Of a DNA stretch of 64,000 nt, positions 9,322-17,919 are shown in pieces. The stretch is from positions 1-64,000 of the forward strand of contig CALFTN010000059.1 of the NCBI GenBank assembly GCA_937916395.1. Reading direction: 5' to 3'. Position 1 is the first letter of the stretch, and the number at the start of each line of letters is the position of its first letter. The stretch is from an uncultured Clostridia bacterium (GTDB taxonomy: Bacteria; Bacillota; Clostridia; Oscillospirales; Acutalibacteraceae). A program made the translations under genes and the position numbers. The notes under the pieces were generated by a model. It was given only the letters and a program-made list of their open reading frames with translations, was not told the DNA's origin and searched no databases.

Positions 9322-9422
9322 ACACTTCCTCAAAAATATTATTTGCAAGTTTAAAAAATTATAACCAATTTTTATTTTACCAAAAATTTATGGATAGTCG
9401 TAAAACAACTACCCAATTCATT

Positions 9423-9920
9423 TTATAACTCCTTACAATACATAACTTCTACCGCACCATAAGAAACCTGTGTTCTATCTGTGAGTTCAAAACCATGCTT
9501 TTCATAAAATTTTCTAGCACGGATATTCTTTTCAAACACCCAAAGCAACACGCTTTTAAACTCTGCACTTTTAATTTCATTAATAATGTGGTTCATCATT
9601 ATTGAGCCGTAGCCTTTACCCCAGTTGTCACAAAGACTATGAATACAGATAAGTTCTGCACTATCTGAAAACTCCGAGTTTCTTGCCTTATTCCAAGCAG
9701 CAATGCAATGTGGCTTACCATCGATTTCAAGAATAAAATTTTCTGCATAATTTTCTTTTAAAACCCTAGAATACATTTCTTCTGCTTTAGTAATGTTTGT
9801 ATACTTTTCCAAATCAGTTTCAGAAATAATATCCTTAAAACCATTTTTCCACGATTCTGTCTGAATAAAGGCAAGTATTTTTTCATCACCAATTTTCGCT
9901 TTTCTTATTTTTATATTCAT
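9423..9920 (-). CDS. GNAT-family N-acetyltransferase
   Basis: A 165-residue Gcn5-related acetyltransferase. The acetyl-CoA-binding motif A is visible as CDNWGKGYGSIMMNHII around residues 97-113, and the C-terminal NIRARKFYEKHGFE is the usual motif B. Such enzymes transfer acetyl from acetyl-CoA to an amine; the substrate is not predictable. ATG at 9920, two bases after the stop of the next upstream GNAT gene. It is the last gene of a five-gene run (NUDIX, P-loop protein, three GNATs). Confidence 0.88.
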   Translation of the reverse strand: MNIKIRKAKIGDEKILAFIQTESWKNGFKDIISETDLEKYTNITKAEEMYSRVLKENYAENFILEIDGKPHCIAAWNKARNSEFSDSAELICIHSLCDNWGKGYGSIMMNHIINEIKSAEFKSVLLWVFEKNIRARKFYEKHGFELTDRTQVSYGAVEVMYCKEL

Positions 9921-9922
9921 TT

Positions 9923-10387
9923 TTAATCCCCATATACATAAGTCATAGCATCGCCATCTTCGTGGGTGCTTTTATATTTAAACCCTGCTTTTGTAAATGC
10001 CTTTTGTGAAGCTTCGTTACTTGAAAAAATAATTGCTTCAGCTTTCTGTATATTAAACCCGATTATATCTTCTCCGTTTTCTAAAAGCTCTTTGAGCATT
10101 TTTGAGCCTTTACCTTTACCACGCATTTTAGGTGCAACTAAGGTTTCCATAATTGTAATATTACCTTCGTACAAACTAAGCGCTATTATTGCAAAAGGCT
10201 TTTCTTCTTCAAAAACTACTTTACACCAATAATTCTCACCAACAATAATACCTTCTTCATTAGCCCAATATTCGTAAAAATCGCGCCAACCATCATCCAT
10301 ACCAGTCAATTTCACTGCTTTTCTATCAAGCCATTTTTCAACATACCCCATTGTTTCAGGGTCATAATCTTTCCAAGCATAATTCAT
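9923..10387 (-). CDS. GNAT-family N-acetyltransferase
   Basis: A 154-residue GNAT protein. Motif A reads VAPKMRGKGKGSKMLKEL, and SSNEASQKAFTKAGFKYKST at the C-terminal side is motif B. The N-terminal third is rich in Trp and acidic residues (DGWRDFYEYWANEE), which is unlike the two neighbouring GNATs, so these are not recent duplicates. The substrate is unknown. ATG at 10387 with a weak ribosome site; 20 bp separate it from the upstream gene. Confidence 0.85.
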   Translation of the reverse strand: MNYAWKDYDPETMGYVEKWLDRKAVKLTGMDDGWRDFYEYWANEEGIIVGENYWCKVVFEEEKPFAIIALSLYEGNITIMETLVAPKMRGKGKGSKMLKELLENGEDIIGFNIQKAEAIIFSSNEASQKAFTKAGFKYKSTHEDGDAMTYVYGD

Positions 10388-10407
10388 TTTAACCCACTCT
10401 TTTCTGA

Positions 10408-10959
10408 CTACAAATATTTCTGCATAAAGATTCTATTCTGATACGTTCCATTCTTTAATTTATAAGCATCTGGAATTTTAGCAACTGTTTCAAAACCAAA
10501 TTTTTCATATAGTGCTCTGCCACGCTCATTTTCTTCAACAACAGTCAATTCAAGTATTTCTGTCCCTTTATGCTCTTCTGATAATTTTATAAGTTCTTTA
10601 AACATTGCAGAACCAATACCAATATTCCAATATTTTTTAATAATAGCAATACCGATTCCTGCTCTGTGACGTGTTTTGCCATCATTAAAAAATGTAATAT
10701 CACAACTGCCTACAACAACGCCATCAATATAACACGCTATTACAAGTTCATTTTTTGATTCACGTTTATTACGAATCCATTTAACCTCATCTTCGACTGT
10801 CATATCGTTCTTATCTTCAGCATCTCTCATTAAAAATGGAGTTTCGCCACACGATGTTTTAATGCAATTAAGTAACATTTCAGCATCTTTTGTTTCTGGT
10901 GTTTTCAAGATTGCTTCCACACCATTTTTCAATATAACTTTCTTTTCTTCAAATATCAT
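10408..10959 (-). CDS. GNAT-family N-acetyltransferase
   Basis: A 183-residue GNAT protein of the subgroup resembling RimI/RimJ and aminoglycoside-like acetyltransferases: motif A IIKKYWNIGIGSAMFKELI, then LELTVVEENERGRALYEKFGFE. The N-terminal GVEAILKTPETKDAEMLL is typical of these. ATG at 10959 with AGGTGAT just upstream, 4 bp after the P-loop gene. The substrate is unknown. Confidence 0.88.
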   Translation of the reverse strand: MIFEEKKVILKNGVEAILKTPETKDAEMLLNCIKTSCGETPFLMRDAEDKNDMTVEDEVKWIRNKRESKNELVIACYIDGVVVGSCDITFFNDGKTRHRAGIGIAIIKKYWNIGIGSAMFKELIKLSEEHKGTEILELTVVEENERGRALYEKFGFETVAKIPDAYKLKNGTYQNRIFMQKYL

Positions 10960-10963
10960 GTTA

Positions 10964-11455
10964 TCACCTTACATTCTCCAGATATTCATCCGCTTCTTTT
11001 CGTGATTTAAAAATCACAATTTGTTTTTCATTTTTATATTTTTCAAGTAGATTATATATTTTTGGTAAAGAGTTTTCTTTGAAATCCTTAATAAACTCAG
11101 CAAACTCAGGGTCTAATTCTGTTTCAAGCCATGGCAAATCATATCTGCCTTTACCAATACGCTCAGTTGCACCCTGTAAGCACACCTCTGTTGGCAAATC
11201 GAATAGAAATACTGTGTCACATTCTTTAAGTCGCATTTCTATTGTTCGGTTATAATTTCCATCTATTATCCATTCTGGCGTAGCAAAAATTTCCAAAATT
11301 CTTTTATCAAACTCATCTCTTGAAATATGGGTTTTGTCAGGCTTATGCCATATAGCATCAAGATAATATAACGGAAGCTTTGTTTTCTTTTGTAATTTTT
11401 CTGCAAAAGTTGTTTTGCCACTACCCGGGCAACCTATAACTATTACTTTTTTCAT
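10964..11455 (-). CDS. P-loop kinase-like protein (FlaR/topology-modulation family)
   Basis: A 163-residue nucleotide-binding protein with Walker A GCPGSGKTT at residues 8-16 and the family segment LYYLDAIWHKPD and WIIDGNY. It matches the adenylate-kinase-like proteins often annotated as DNA topology modulation protein FlaR; that historic name has weak support and the real substrate is unknown. Its ATG at 11455 overlaps the NUDIX stop as ATGA, so the two are coupled. The likely role is small-molecule or nucleotide phosphorylation. Confidence 0.8.
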   Translation of the reverse strand: MKKVIVIGCPGSGKTTFAEKLQKKTKLPLYYLDAIWHKPDKTHISRDEFDKRILEIFATPEWIIDGNYNRTIEMRLKECDTVFLFDLPTEVCLQGATERIGKGRYDLPWLETELDPEFAEFIKDFKENSLPKIYNLLEKYKNEKQIVIFKSRKEADEYLENVR

Positions 11456-11895
11456 TTGTTTTCCTTAATAAATCTTTCTATATAACCTATTTGTGTAGGC
11501 ATTATATTTTCAGGTAATTCATCTAAACCAAAAAATCTTAACTCTGTGCTTTCACCGTCAGGCTTTAATTCACCAGAAAATTCATTTATTATATACACAA
11601 CATCAGTATAGTAAACTTCATCTTTATTAGGATAAACCATATGCACGTTTGCTTTAATGTCAAATAATTTGGGATTTGTAATATCTAAATTGGTTTCTTC
11701 TTTAACTTCCCTTGCTAACGCTTCTTCTAAAGTTTCATTTAATTCAATGGCACCACCAGGAACACACCATTCGCCTGTGTCAGTTCTTTTTTCTAAAAGC
11801 AATCCGTTTTCTTCATTATAAAGAATACCCATTGCCGCAACCGACATAATAGGTGCGTGACCTACAAATTTTCTCATATCTCCAATGTAGCTCAT
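11452..11895 (-). CDS. NUDIX hydrolase
   Basis: A 147-residue pyrophosphohydrolase. The NUDIX box is at about residues 50-72 (GGAIELNETLEEALAREVKEET is split here as GGAIELNE, TLEEALA, REVKEET), with the usual Gly near its end replaced by Asn; the catalytic REVxEE is intact. It cleaves a nucleoside diphosphate linked to another moiety; the substrate is not predictable. ATG at 11895 has GGAG 8 bases upstream; a GTG at 11904 is in frame but overlaps that site. It is the first gene of the NUDIX-kinase-GNAT run. Confidence 0.88.
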   Translation of the reverse strand: MSYIGDMRKFVGHAPIMSVAAMGILYNEENGLLLEKRTDTGEWCVPGGAIELNETLEEALAREVKEETNLDITNPKLFDIKANVHMVYPNKDEVYYTDVVYIINEFSGELKPDGESTELRFFGLDELPENIMPTQIGYIERFIKENK

Positions 11896-12035
11896 ATTTA
11901 ACACTCCAAAAGTCTATTTTTTCAATTTTACCATTGAAACCGCAAATTTTCAATAAATATTAATATTTTATTTAAAATACAACAAAATATTATATACGCA
12001 AAAAAGCAAGTAAAAACCTATTATTTATGTTATTT

Positions 12036-12153
12036 CAGGAAAAATGTGGTAAAACACATAAAAACCATCGGAAAAATGTGTAAAAACTAGACGAAAACTA
12101 TTGGAAAAATGTGTGAAAATGGGGTTGAAACCATTGGAATTTTGTGATAAACT
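12036..12153 (+). repeat. Four degenerate ~33-bp tandem repeats upstream of a DUF4143 ATPase
   Basis: Units with the core GGAAAAATGTG start (at the GG) at 12038, 12070, 12103 and 12136, so the periods are 32, 33 and 33 bp. The second and third units are closest (ATYGGAAAAATGTGTRAAAA); the fourth is diverged. The array ends 32 bp before the ATG at 12185. 11896-12035 upstream is AT-rich with no gene seen. Confidence 0.7.
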
Positions 12154-12184
12154 ATGAATAATCTTAGATATTGCAGGTGTTTTT

Positions 12185-13522
12185 ATGGATAGACTTTCTC
12201 GAAAAATAGATAAATTCCTCATTGATTGGAAGAAGAACAAAGACAAATCGCCACTAATTGTAAAGGGAGCGAGACAGATTGGTAAAACAGAAGCAATTAA
12301 AGAATTCGCAAAAAACAATTATAAATCTGTTGTAGAAATAAATTTTGTATTACAACGTCAATATCAAGATATTTTCGATGATGGATTTGAAGTTGACACC
12401 ATTCTTAAGAATATTTCTCTCAAAAATCCCGAATTTGAATTTATTGAAAATGACACTCTCATATTTTTTGATGAATTACAAGATTGCATAAATTGTGCTA
12501 CCAGTCTTAAAGCTTTTAAAATCGACGGACGTTTTGATGTCATTTGTTCTGGTTCGCTTATGGGTATAAACTATAATGAAATTGAATCAAACAGTGTTGG
12601 CTACAAAGAAGACTATGAAATGTATTCTCTTGACTTTGAAGAATTTCTTTGGGCTAAAGGCTATAAACCAGAACAAATTGAAGAACTTTATCAAAAACTA
12701 ATTACAACAACTTCACTCTCAAAAATCGAGTATGACGTAATGCTTGAAAACTTCAGAGAATATATAGTACTTGGTGGTATGCCTGCAGTTGTGTTCACCT
12801 TCATTAAACAAAAAAATTATAGTGGTACATTGAAACTTCAAAAACAACTTCTTCTTGATTATGAAGAAGATATAACTAAATACGCTCACGGACTTGATAA
12901 AGGCAAAATTCTTGATATCTACAGAAAAATTCCAGTCTTCCTTGGAAAAGACAACAAAAAATTCCAGATTTCAAAAGTTCACACTGGTGCGAGAAGCCGT
13001 GATTATATAGGCACTGTTGATTGGCTTAAAGATGCTGGTATAATCAATGTATGCTATTGTATGTCTTCACCAGAATTACCACTAAAGGGTAACTATAACC
13101 CTGATAACTATAAAATATACTTCAGAGATACAGGTCTTCTTATTGGTTCACTTGATGAAGAAGTTCAACAGGATTTGAGAAATAATAAAAATTTCAACAC
13201 CTATAAAGGTGCAATTTACGAAAATATTGTTGGTGATATGCTCGTAAAACAAGGTTACAATCTCTATTTCTACCGAAATGAAAAGGGAACAATAGAAATG
13301 GACTTTTTTGTCTGTGATTCAAACTCTCTTATTCCTGTTGAAGTTAAAGCAGATGATGCTTCAACACCATCGCTCAATTCTTTAATCGAGAAAGAAAACT
13401 ATGGAGACATTAAATATGGCATTAAACTTGCAAATAAAAATATCGGGTTTAATGGAAAGTTTTATACTATTCCATATTTTCTTGCATTTATGCTCAAAAG
13501 ATTCTTAAGAGAAAAAGAATAA
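12185..13522 (+). CDS. AAA/DUF4143-family ATPase (second of three)
   Basis: A 445-residue protein with Walker A GARQIGKT near residue 28, Walker B TLIFFDELQD, and the central DFEEFLWAKGY and GGMPAVV blocks typical of DUF4143 ATPases. The C-terminal nuclease-like domain keeps E-M-D...P-V-E-V-K, so unlike the two paralogues in the window it retains the D...E-x-K core. It belongs to a different subfamily from the other two. ATG at 12185 with AGGTG about 8 bases upstream. It is transcribed alone, convergent with the V-ATPase operon. Function unknown; members have been suggested in defence or toxin-antitoxin roles, which is not shown here. Confidence 0.87.
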   Translation: MDRLSRKIDKFLIDWKKNKDKSPLIVKGARQIGKTEAIKEFAKNNYKSVVEINFVLQRQYQDIFDDGFEVDTILKNISLKNPEFEFIENDTLIFFDELQDCINCATSLKAFKIDGRFDVICSGSLMGINYNEIESNSVGYKEDYEMYSLDFEEFLWAKGYKPEQIEELYQKLITTTSLSKIEYDVMLENFREYIVLGGMPAVVFTFIKQKNYSGTLKLQKQLLLDYEEDITKYAHGLDKGKILDIYRKIPVFLGKDNKKFQISKVHTGARSRDYIGTVDWLKDAGIINVCYCMSSPELPLKGNYNPDNYKIYFRDTGLLIGSLDEEVQQDLRNNKNFNTYKGAIYENIVGDMLVKQGYNLYFYRNEKGTIEMDFFVCDSNSLIPVEVKADDASTPSLNSLIEKENYGDIKYGIKLANKNIGFNGKFYTIPYFLAFMLKRFLREKE

Positions 13523-13532
13523 AACAAAAAAT

Positions 13533-13568
13533 CCACCGACCGAAATTTCTAAAAATTTCGGTCGGTGG
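13533..13568. terminator. Strong bidirectional terminator
   Basis: 16-bp perfect GC-containing stem (CCACCGACCGAAATTT at 13533-13548 with 13553-13568) and a 4-base loop, flanked by A-run and AT-rich sequence, between the convergent ATPase gene and the V-ATPase operon. Confidence 0.88.
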
Positions 13569-13584
13569 AATATTTAAATAAACC

Positions 13585-14010
13585 TTAGCCTAAAGCAACC
13601 ATACTGAAAACGAGTGCGAAGAGAGCAACTGTTTCGCAAAGACCAACAACTGTGATGTATTGTGAGAAGCCCTTGCCTGTTTCTGCTAATGCATCAGCAC
13701 CTGCAGCACCTGCTTTACCTTGTACGAAAGCTGAAACTGCCATTGCAAGACCAGAAGCAATACCAAGACCGAATAAGAACATTGGGTCAGCATCTGCGCC
13801 CTTCATCTGTTGCATCAAAAGGAAACCATAAATTGTCTGAGTAAGTGGAGCACCAGCGAAAACTGTAAGAATGAAAGGTGCTGCTTTATTGCTCATATAA
13901 CATTTTTTCCAAGCACCGATTGATGCCTGACCTGCGATACCAATACCAATTGCAGAACCAATCGCTGCAATACCCATAGCTAATGCTGTTCCTAATAAAC
14001 CTAAATTCAT
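13585..14010 (-). CDS. V-type ATP synthase subunit K (membrane rotor proteolipid)
   Basis: A 141-residue protein of two fused helical hairpins (four membrane segments) forming the c-ring. The ion-carrying Glu is E126 (GLCETVAL) in the last helix. T57, Q58, Y61 (APLTQTIYG) and Q97 (SAFVQGKAG) correspond to Na+ ligands of Enterococcus hirae NtpK, and the distance from Q97 to E126 (29) equals Q110 to E139 there, so Na+ coupling is likely. ATG at 14010 has GGAG 8 bases upstream; the in-frame GTG at 14019 overlaps that site. Last gene of the operon. Confidence 0.93.
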   Translation of the reverse strand: MNLGLLGTALAMGIAAIGSAIGIGIAGQASIGAWKKCYMSNKAAPFILTVFAGAPLTQTIYGFLLMQQMKGADADPMFLFGLGIASGLAMAVSAFVQGKAGAAGADALAETGKGFSQYITVVGLCETVALFALVFSMVALG

Positions 14011-14032
14011 AATGAACACTCCTTAAATTAAA

Positions 14033-15952
14033 TTAATTTTCTTCATTAAATGGCTTGAACTTATGTCCACTCCAGGACATATCAAGGTGTGATGAAAATT
14101 CCAATGTGTTAAGTCTTATACCGTGAACGATAACCGACAAAACATTTAATATCATATTAAGTCCGTGACCGAATACTAAAAGCACTACGGCTAAAATCAT
14201 AAACATAAAGTTACCAAGTAACGGACTTGCGAGTTCGTTTACAGTTGCAGAAATCGCCGCACCTGCAAGACCAACCGCCCAGAGTCTTATATAAGAAACT
14301 ATATCTGAGAAAACGTTTACAACGCCAAGCAACACAGAAACTATGTTTTTAAGACTTTCTAAAATAGATTTTACAACGCTTCCCTCGTAGTTTGAAAATA
14401 CAAAACTCATTATAAAACCAACTATAACAAGCACCAAAGCCACTGTTCCAACAGGTATTCCACTAATAACAAGTCCGAATGGGAAAACCTGAGGATTTAC
14501 AACAAAGCTTAATACTACGTAATAGATACCAATAAGCTGGAATATTGAACCGAAATCGCCAAGAATTTTAATTGATTTTCTGTTTCGTTTTGCAACCTTA
14601 ATGTGAGCAACAACAAGCTGAATTAAAGCAAGTGAGAAACAGAATATCTGTAAATTCTGTGCTGTGGTAAGCCCAGCTTCTCCGTTAGTCCAGAATGGGT
14701 ACCAGATTTTATCTGCATACACGTTTGAAATAACCGGAATTGAAAGCTTCTGCAAAAAGCTCGGTAAATTTTCTGCAGGAAGACCACCCCAGGTACAAGT
14801 TACTGTACCCCAAAGAATTGTTGAAAGACCAAACAATCCTAAAAGCAAAAATGCGGGTGGAATTTCTTTTTTTGCCTTTTTCGTTTTAATAATCAATGCG
14901 GCTGCGACTACTGTTAAAAGAAGTCCGTAAACACCATCACCGAATATAATACCGAAGAAAATAAGAATAAAGCCCAAGAACCATGATGAAATATCATATT
15001 CAAAATAACCTGGCACTGTACCCAAGAAATCTGTTAATGGGTAAATAAGACTTACAAACTTATTATTCTTAAGCTTTGTTGGCACGTTATCTTCTTCTGT
15101 TGGGTCTTCAATAAGAAGTCCCCATGAATTTTCTTTAGCTGTTTCTTTTATTTTAGGAAGATTTTCTTCTTCTACATATCCTGTGAAATATGCAATAGAA
15201 ACATTTCCGTCAGAAGATAAGCTTTCATCAGACATACCAGTTGCATAAACCTCAAATTCAATTTCTTTTTCACAAGCCTTAATAGCATCTTTCATGCTCT
15301 TTACATAACCTGCGAAAGAAGAAACTTTTTCGTCTATTTCGCTGATACGGTTAGTTTTTTCTTCAATATTCCGAGCTAATTCCTGAGTTGAAAGCTTTGG
15401 CAATTCAAAGCGATAGCTTTTAAGCGAGTCAATAACTTCTGCTTCACCTTCAGCACCTGTTTTGATTAAAACGAACTTTACGGTGTTTTTGCCTTTTTCC
15501 ATAGCCACAGTTTTTACTGCTTCGCCCAAAGTCTCATATTCAGCCTTTGGCATTTCATAAAACGAAACTTCAACGCCTTTTTGCTTTAACTCAGTAATAA
15601 TCTCAGGCTCAATTTCGCCCCAGTTTTTAATACGCTCAAGCTCAGAGCTTAAAGAAACACGTTCATTAATTAAAGTTTTCTTTTCTTCAGAAAGAGCAAA
15701 AACTTCTTTTGAAATTTCAAGAACATCTTCTTTTGAAGCGTCTTTAATCTCTATATTTTTATTTTTCTTTTCACTTACGCTGAAAATAGCGCTTTCAATT
15801 AAAGAAATCTGTTCCTTTGTTTCATCTATTTTTTTACCGAAACCTTCTGTAATTTCAATGTGGAGAATTCCTAATTTACGTAGCTTTTTGAGCGTTTCTT
15901 TTTTCTTATCTCCCATAATCATGAGAGAGACTTTTTTCATAGGCACTATCAT
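14033..15952 (-). CDS. V-type ATP synthase subunit I
   Basis: A 639-residue stator and ion-channel subunit (equivalent of eukaryotic subunit a). The first half is hydrophilic and coiled-coil rich, starting MIVPMKKVSLMIMG as in other bacterial I subunits; the second half has seven or eight membrane segments, including the conserved SDIVSYIRLWAVGLAGAAIS with the essential Arg and the terminal HGIRLNTLEFSSH. The ATG overlaps the D-subunit stop as ATGA. 22 bp separate it from subunit K. Confidence 0.93.
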   Translation of the reverse strand: MIVPMKKVSLMIMGDKKKETLKKLRKLGILHIEITEGFGKKIDETKEQISLIESAIFSVSEKKNKNIEIKDASKEDVLEISKEVFALSEEKKTLINERVSLSSELERIKNWGEIEPEIITELKQKGVEVSFYEMPKAEYETLGEAVKTVAMEKGKNTVKFVLIKTGAEGEAEVIDSLKSYRFELPKLSTQELARNIEEKTNRISEIDEKVSSFAGYVKSMKDAIKACEKEIEFEVYATGMSDESLSSDGNVSIAYFTGYVEEENLPKIKETAKENSWGLLIEDPTEEDNVPTKLKNNKFVSLIYPLTDFLGTVPGYFEYDISSWFLGFILIFFGIIFGDGVYGLLLTVVAAALIIKTKKAKKEIPPAFLLLGLFGLSTILWGTVTCTWGGLPAENLPSFLQKLSIPVISNVYADKIWYPFWTNGEAGLTTAQNLQIFCFSLALIQLVVAHIKVAKRNRKSIKILGDFGSIFQLIGIYYVVLSFVVNPQVFPFGLVISGIPVGTVALVLVIVGFIMSFVFSNYEGSVVKSILESLKNIVSVLLGVVNVFSDIVSYIRLWAVGLAGAAISATVNELASPLLGNFMFMILAVVLLVFGHGLNMILNVLSVIVHGIRLNTLEFSSHLDMSWSGHKFKPFNEEN

Positions 15953-16581
15953 AACGCTTGAACCTCCATTTCTGAAGATACTTCGTCACGTGCTGCTATT
16001 TTGCGTTTTGAAATTTTAGAACGCACAACAGCGCTGACCTGTTGGTCTGCCATATAAATAGATATCTTTTTAATGTTCTCTTCTGTTTCAGGAATTTTAA
16101 CCTTTTCAAACAAGTTAACTCTTTGTGAAGTAGAAAGAAGCTCTTTTTCTAAAAGTCTTACTTGTTCGTCTAACACTTCTGCCTCCAAATCTAAAGACAT
16201 CGCTTTTTCCATGTGGTTTGCAGCAATATCTACCCAAAGAGGTGTTTCATATAAATCATAATCGCCTCTAGAAAAATCCGCTCCCTCAAAGGTAGGGATT
16301 GTAACACCGGCAATATTTCCAACACCTTTACGGATGTTGCTGACTGTAATTATTCCATCAGGAAAAGCATTCTGTTCGCTAAATACAGCAATCCATGAAG
16401 AAAAGCCTTTTTCTAAATCTTCTCTTTGTTTTCTTACTGCAATAGCTTTTGCTTCAATAACCCTTATTTCTGATTGAAGCTGTTGCTTTTTAAGTGTTAA
16501 TGTAGGCAAATATCTCCGGTACATCTTGAGAGCATCTTTTTGTACCTTTAACTCATTTTTAGTTAATTTGATTTTTGCCAA
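15949..16581 (-). CDS. V-type ATP synthase subunit D (central stalk)
   Basis: A 210-residue, mostly helical subunit forming the rotating shaft inside the A3B3 ring. The N-terminal KIKLTKNELKVQKDALKMYRR and the C-terminal VNLFEKVKIPETEENIKKI are diagnostic. Length is normal. Start ATG at 16581, 40 bp after subunit B; a ribosome site AGGAGG is just upstream. No F subunit gene, the usual partner of D, is in the operon. Confidence 0.93.
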   Translation of the reverse strand: MAKIKLTKNELKVQKDALKMYRRYLPTLTLKKQQLQSEIRVIEAKAIAVRKQREDLEKGFSSWIAVFSEQNAFPDGIITVSNIRKGVGNIAGVTIPTFEGADFSRGDYDLYETPLWVDIAANHMEKAMSLDLEAEVLDEQVRLLEKELLSTSQRVNLFEKVKIPETEENIKKISIYMADQQVSAVVRSKISKRKIAARDEVSSEMEVQAL

Positions 16582-16621
16582 AACTCAGTCCTCCTTACTT
16601 TACTTGATTGAATTCATTAAC

Positions 16622-17917
16622 CTATTTTACAGGCCAGAATTCATCTGTAAGGTCTGACTTAATTCCGGTTTCATCTTTTTCGAAACATTCTGCTAAAATC
16701 TGCCAACCTAAATCAAGTGATTCTTCAAGTGATAAGTTAACTGACAAATCCATGAGCTTGTTTTCGAAAAGCTCACCATATTTCAACAATTTTTCATCCC
16801 AACGGTTCATAGAGAAGCCCATGTTTTTCTTCTCGATTGTTTCTTTATAGGATGAATATAATCTAATCATTGAGTCCATAAGGATACGATGGTCCTTACG
16901 TGTTTTACTGTTAACATTCTGCTTAAGACGTGAAAGTGAACCGAATGGCTCGATTCTGCCACCTTTGAGGTAATACTGACCTTCAGTGATATAACCAGTA
17001 TTATCAGGAACTGGGTGAGTAACGTCGTCACCAGGCATTGTAGTAACTGCAAGAACTGTAACAGAACCAGAGTTTGCAAAGTCAACAGCTTTTTCATAAC
17101 GTGAAGCAAGCTGTGAATAAAGGTCACCAGGATAACCACGGTTAGATGGAACCTGTTCCTGAGTAATTGCAATTTCTTTCATTGAGTCTGCAAAGTTTGT
17201 CATATCGGTAAGAAGTACCAATACATCTTTATCCTGCAAAGCAAACTGCTCTGCAACTGCAAGAGCCATATCCGGAATCATCATACATTCAACTGTAGGG
17301 TCAGATGCAGTGTGAATAAACATAACTGTTTTACTTAAAGCGCCACCGTTTGAAAGTTCTTCTTTAAAGTAGAGGAAGTCGTCATATTTAAGACCCATAC
17401 CACCAAGAACTATAACATCTGCTTCTGCCTGTAAAGCAATACGTGCAAGAAGCTGGTTATAAGGCTCACCAGAAATTGAGAAAATAGGAAGCTTCTGAGA
17501 AACAACCAAAGTATTGAACATATCAATCATAGGGATATTTGTTCTCATCATTCTGTTAGCAAGAATTCTCTTTGTAGGGTTAACAGATGGACCACCGATA
17601 GGCTTCATATTTTCAGTAAGTGCAGGGCCCTTATCTCTTGGCTCACCAGAACCGTTGAAAATACGGCCTAACAAGTCTTCGCTGAATGATACGCGCATTT
17701 CTTGACCTAAGAAACGAACCTCGTCACCAGTGGAAACACCCTGACCACCTGCAAACACCTGTAATGAAACTATATCACCGTCAATTTTATTAACCTGAGC
17801 AAGTGACTTACCAAAGCGTGTATTAATTTGTGCTAATTCGTTATAGCGAACGTCTTTGGCTTTTACAGTGATAACGTTACCTGTAATTGATTCAATTCTG
17901 TTATATATTTTACTCAT
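16622..17917 (-). CDS. V-type ATP synthase subunit B
   Basis: A 431-residue non-catalytic nucleotide-ring subunit. It shows the family pattern with no P-loop Lys at the catalytic position (FSISGEPYNQLLARIA) and the conserved QDKDVLVLLTDMTNFADSMKEI and GYPGDLYSQLASRYE. The upstream stop overlaps an in-frame GTG at 17923, but the ATG at 17917 has better spacing to GGAGG; both are possible. Together with subunit A it forms the A3B3 head. Confidence 0.93.
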   Translation of the reverse strand: MSKIYNRIESITGNVITVKAKDVRYNELAQINTRFGKSLAQVNKIDGDIVSLQVFAGGQGVSTGDEVRFLGQEMRVSFSEDLLGRIFNGSGEPRDKGPALTENMKPIGGPSVNPTKRILANRMMRTNIPMIDMFNTLVVSQKLPIFSISGEPYNQLLARIALQAEADVIVLGGMGLKYDDFLYFKEELSNGGALSKTVMFIHTASDPTVECMMIPDMALAVAEQFALQDKDVLVLLTDMTNFADSMKEIAITQEQVPSNRGYPGDLYSQLASRYEKAVDFANSGSVTVLAVTTMPGDDVTHPVPDNTGYITEGQYYLKGGRIEPFGSLSRLKQNVNSKTRKDHRILMDSMIRLYSSYKETIEKKNMGFSMNRWDEKLLKYGELFENKLMDLSVNLSLEESLDLGWQILAECFEKDETGIKSDLTDEFWPVK

Positions 17918-17919
17918 TA

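Noticed and set aside
12036..12153. Possible CRISPR array because of four ~33-bp units
   Set aside because: No unique spacers between identical repeats; the units are degenerate and continuous, and no cas gene is near.
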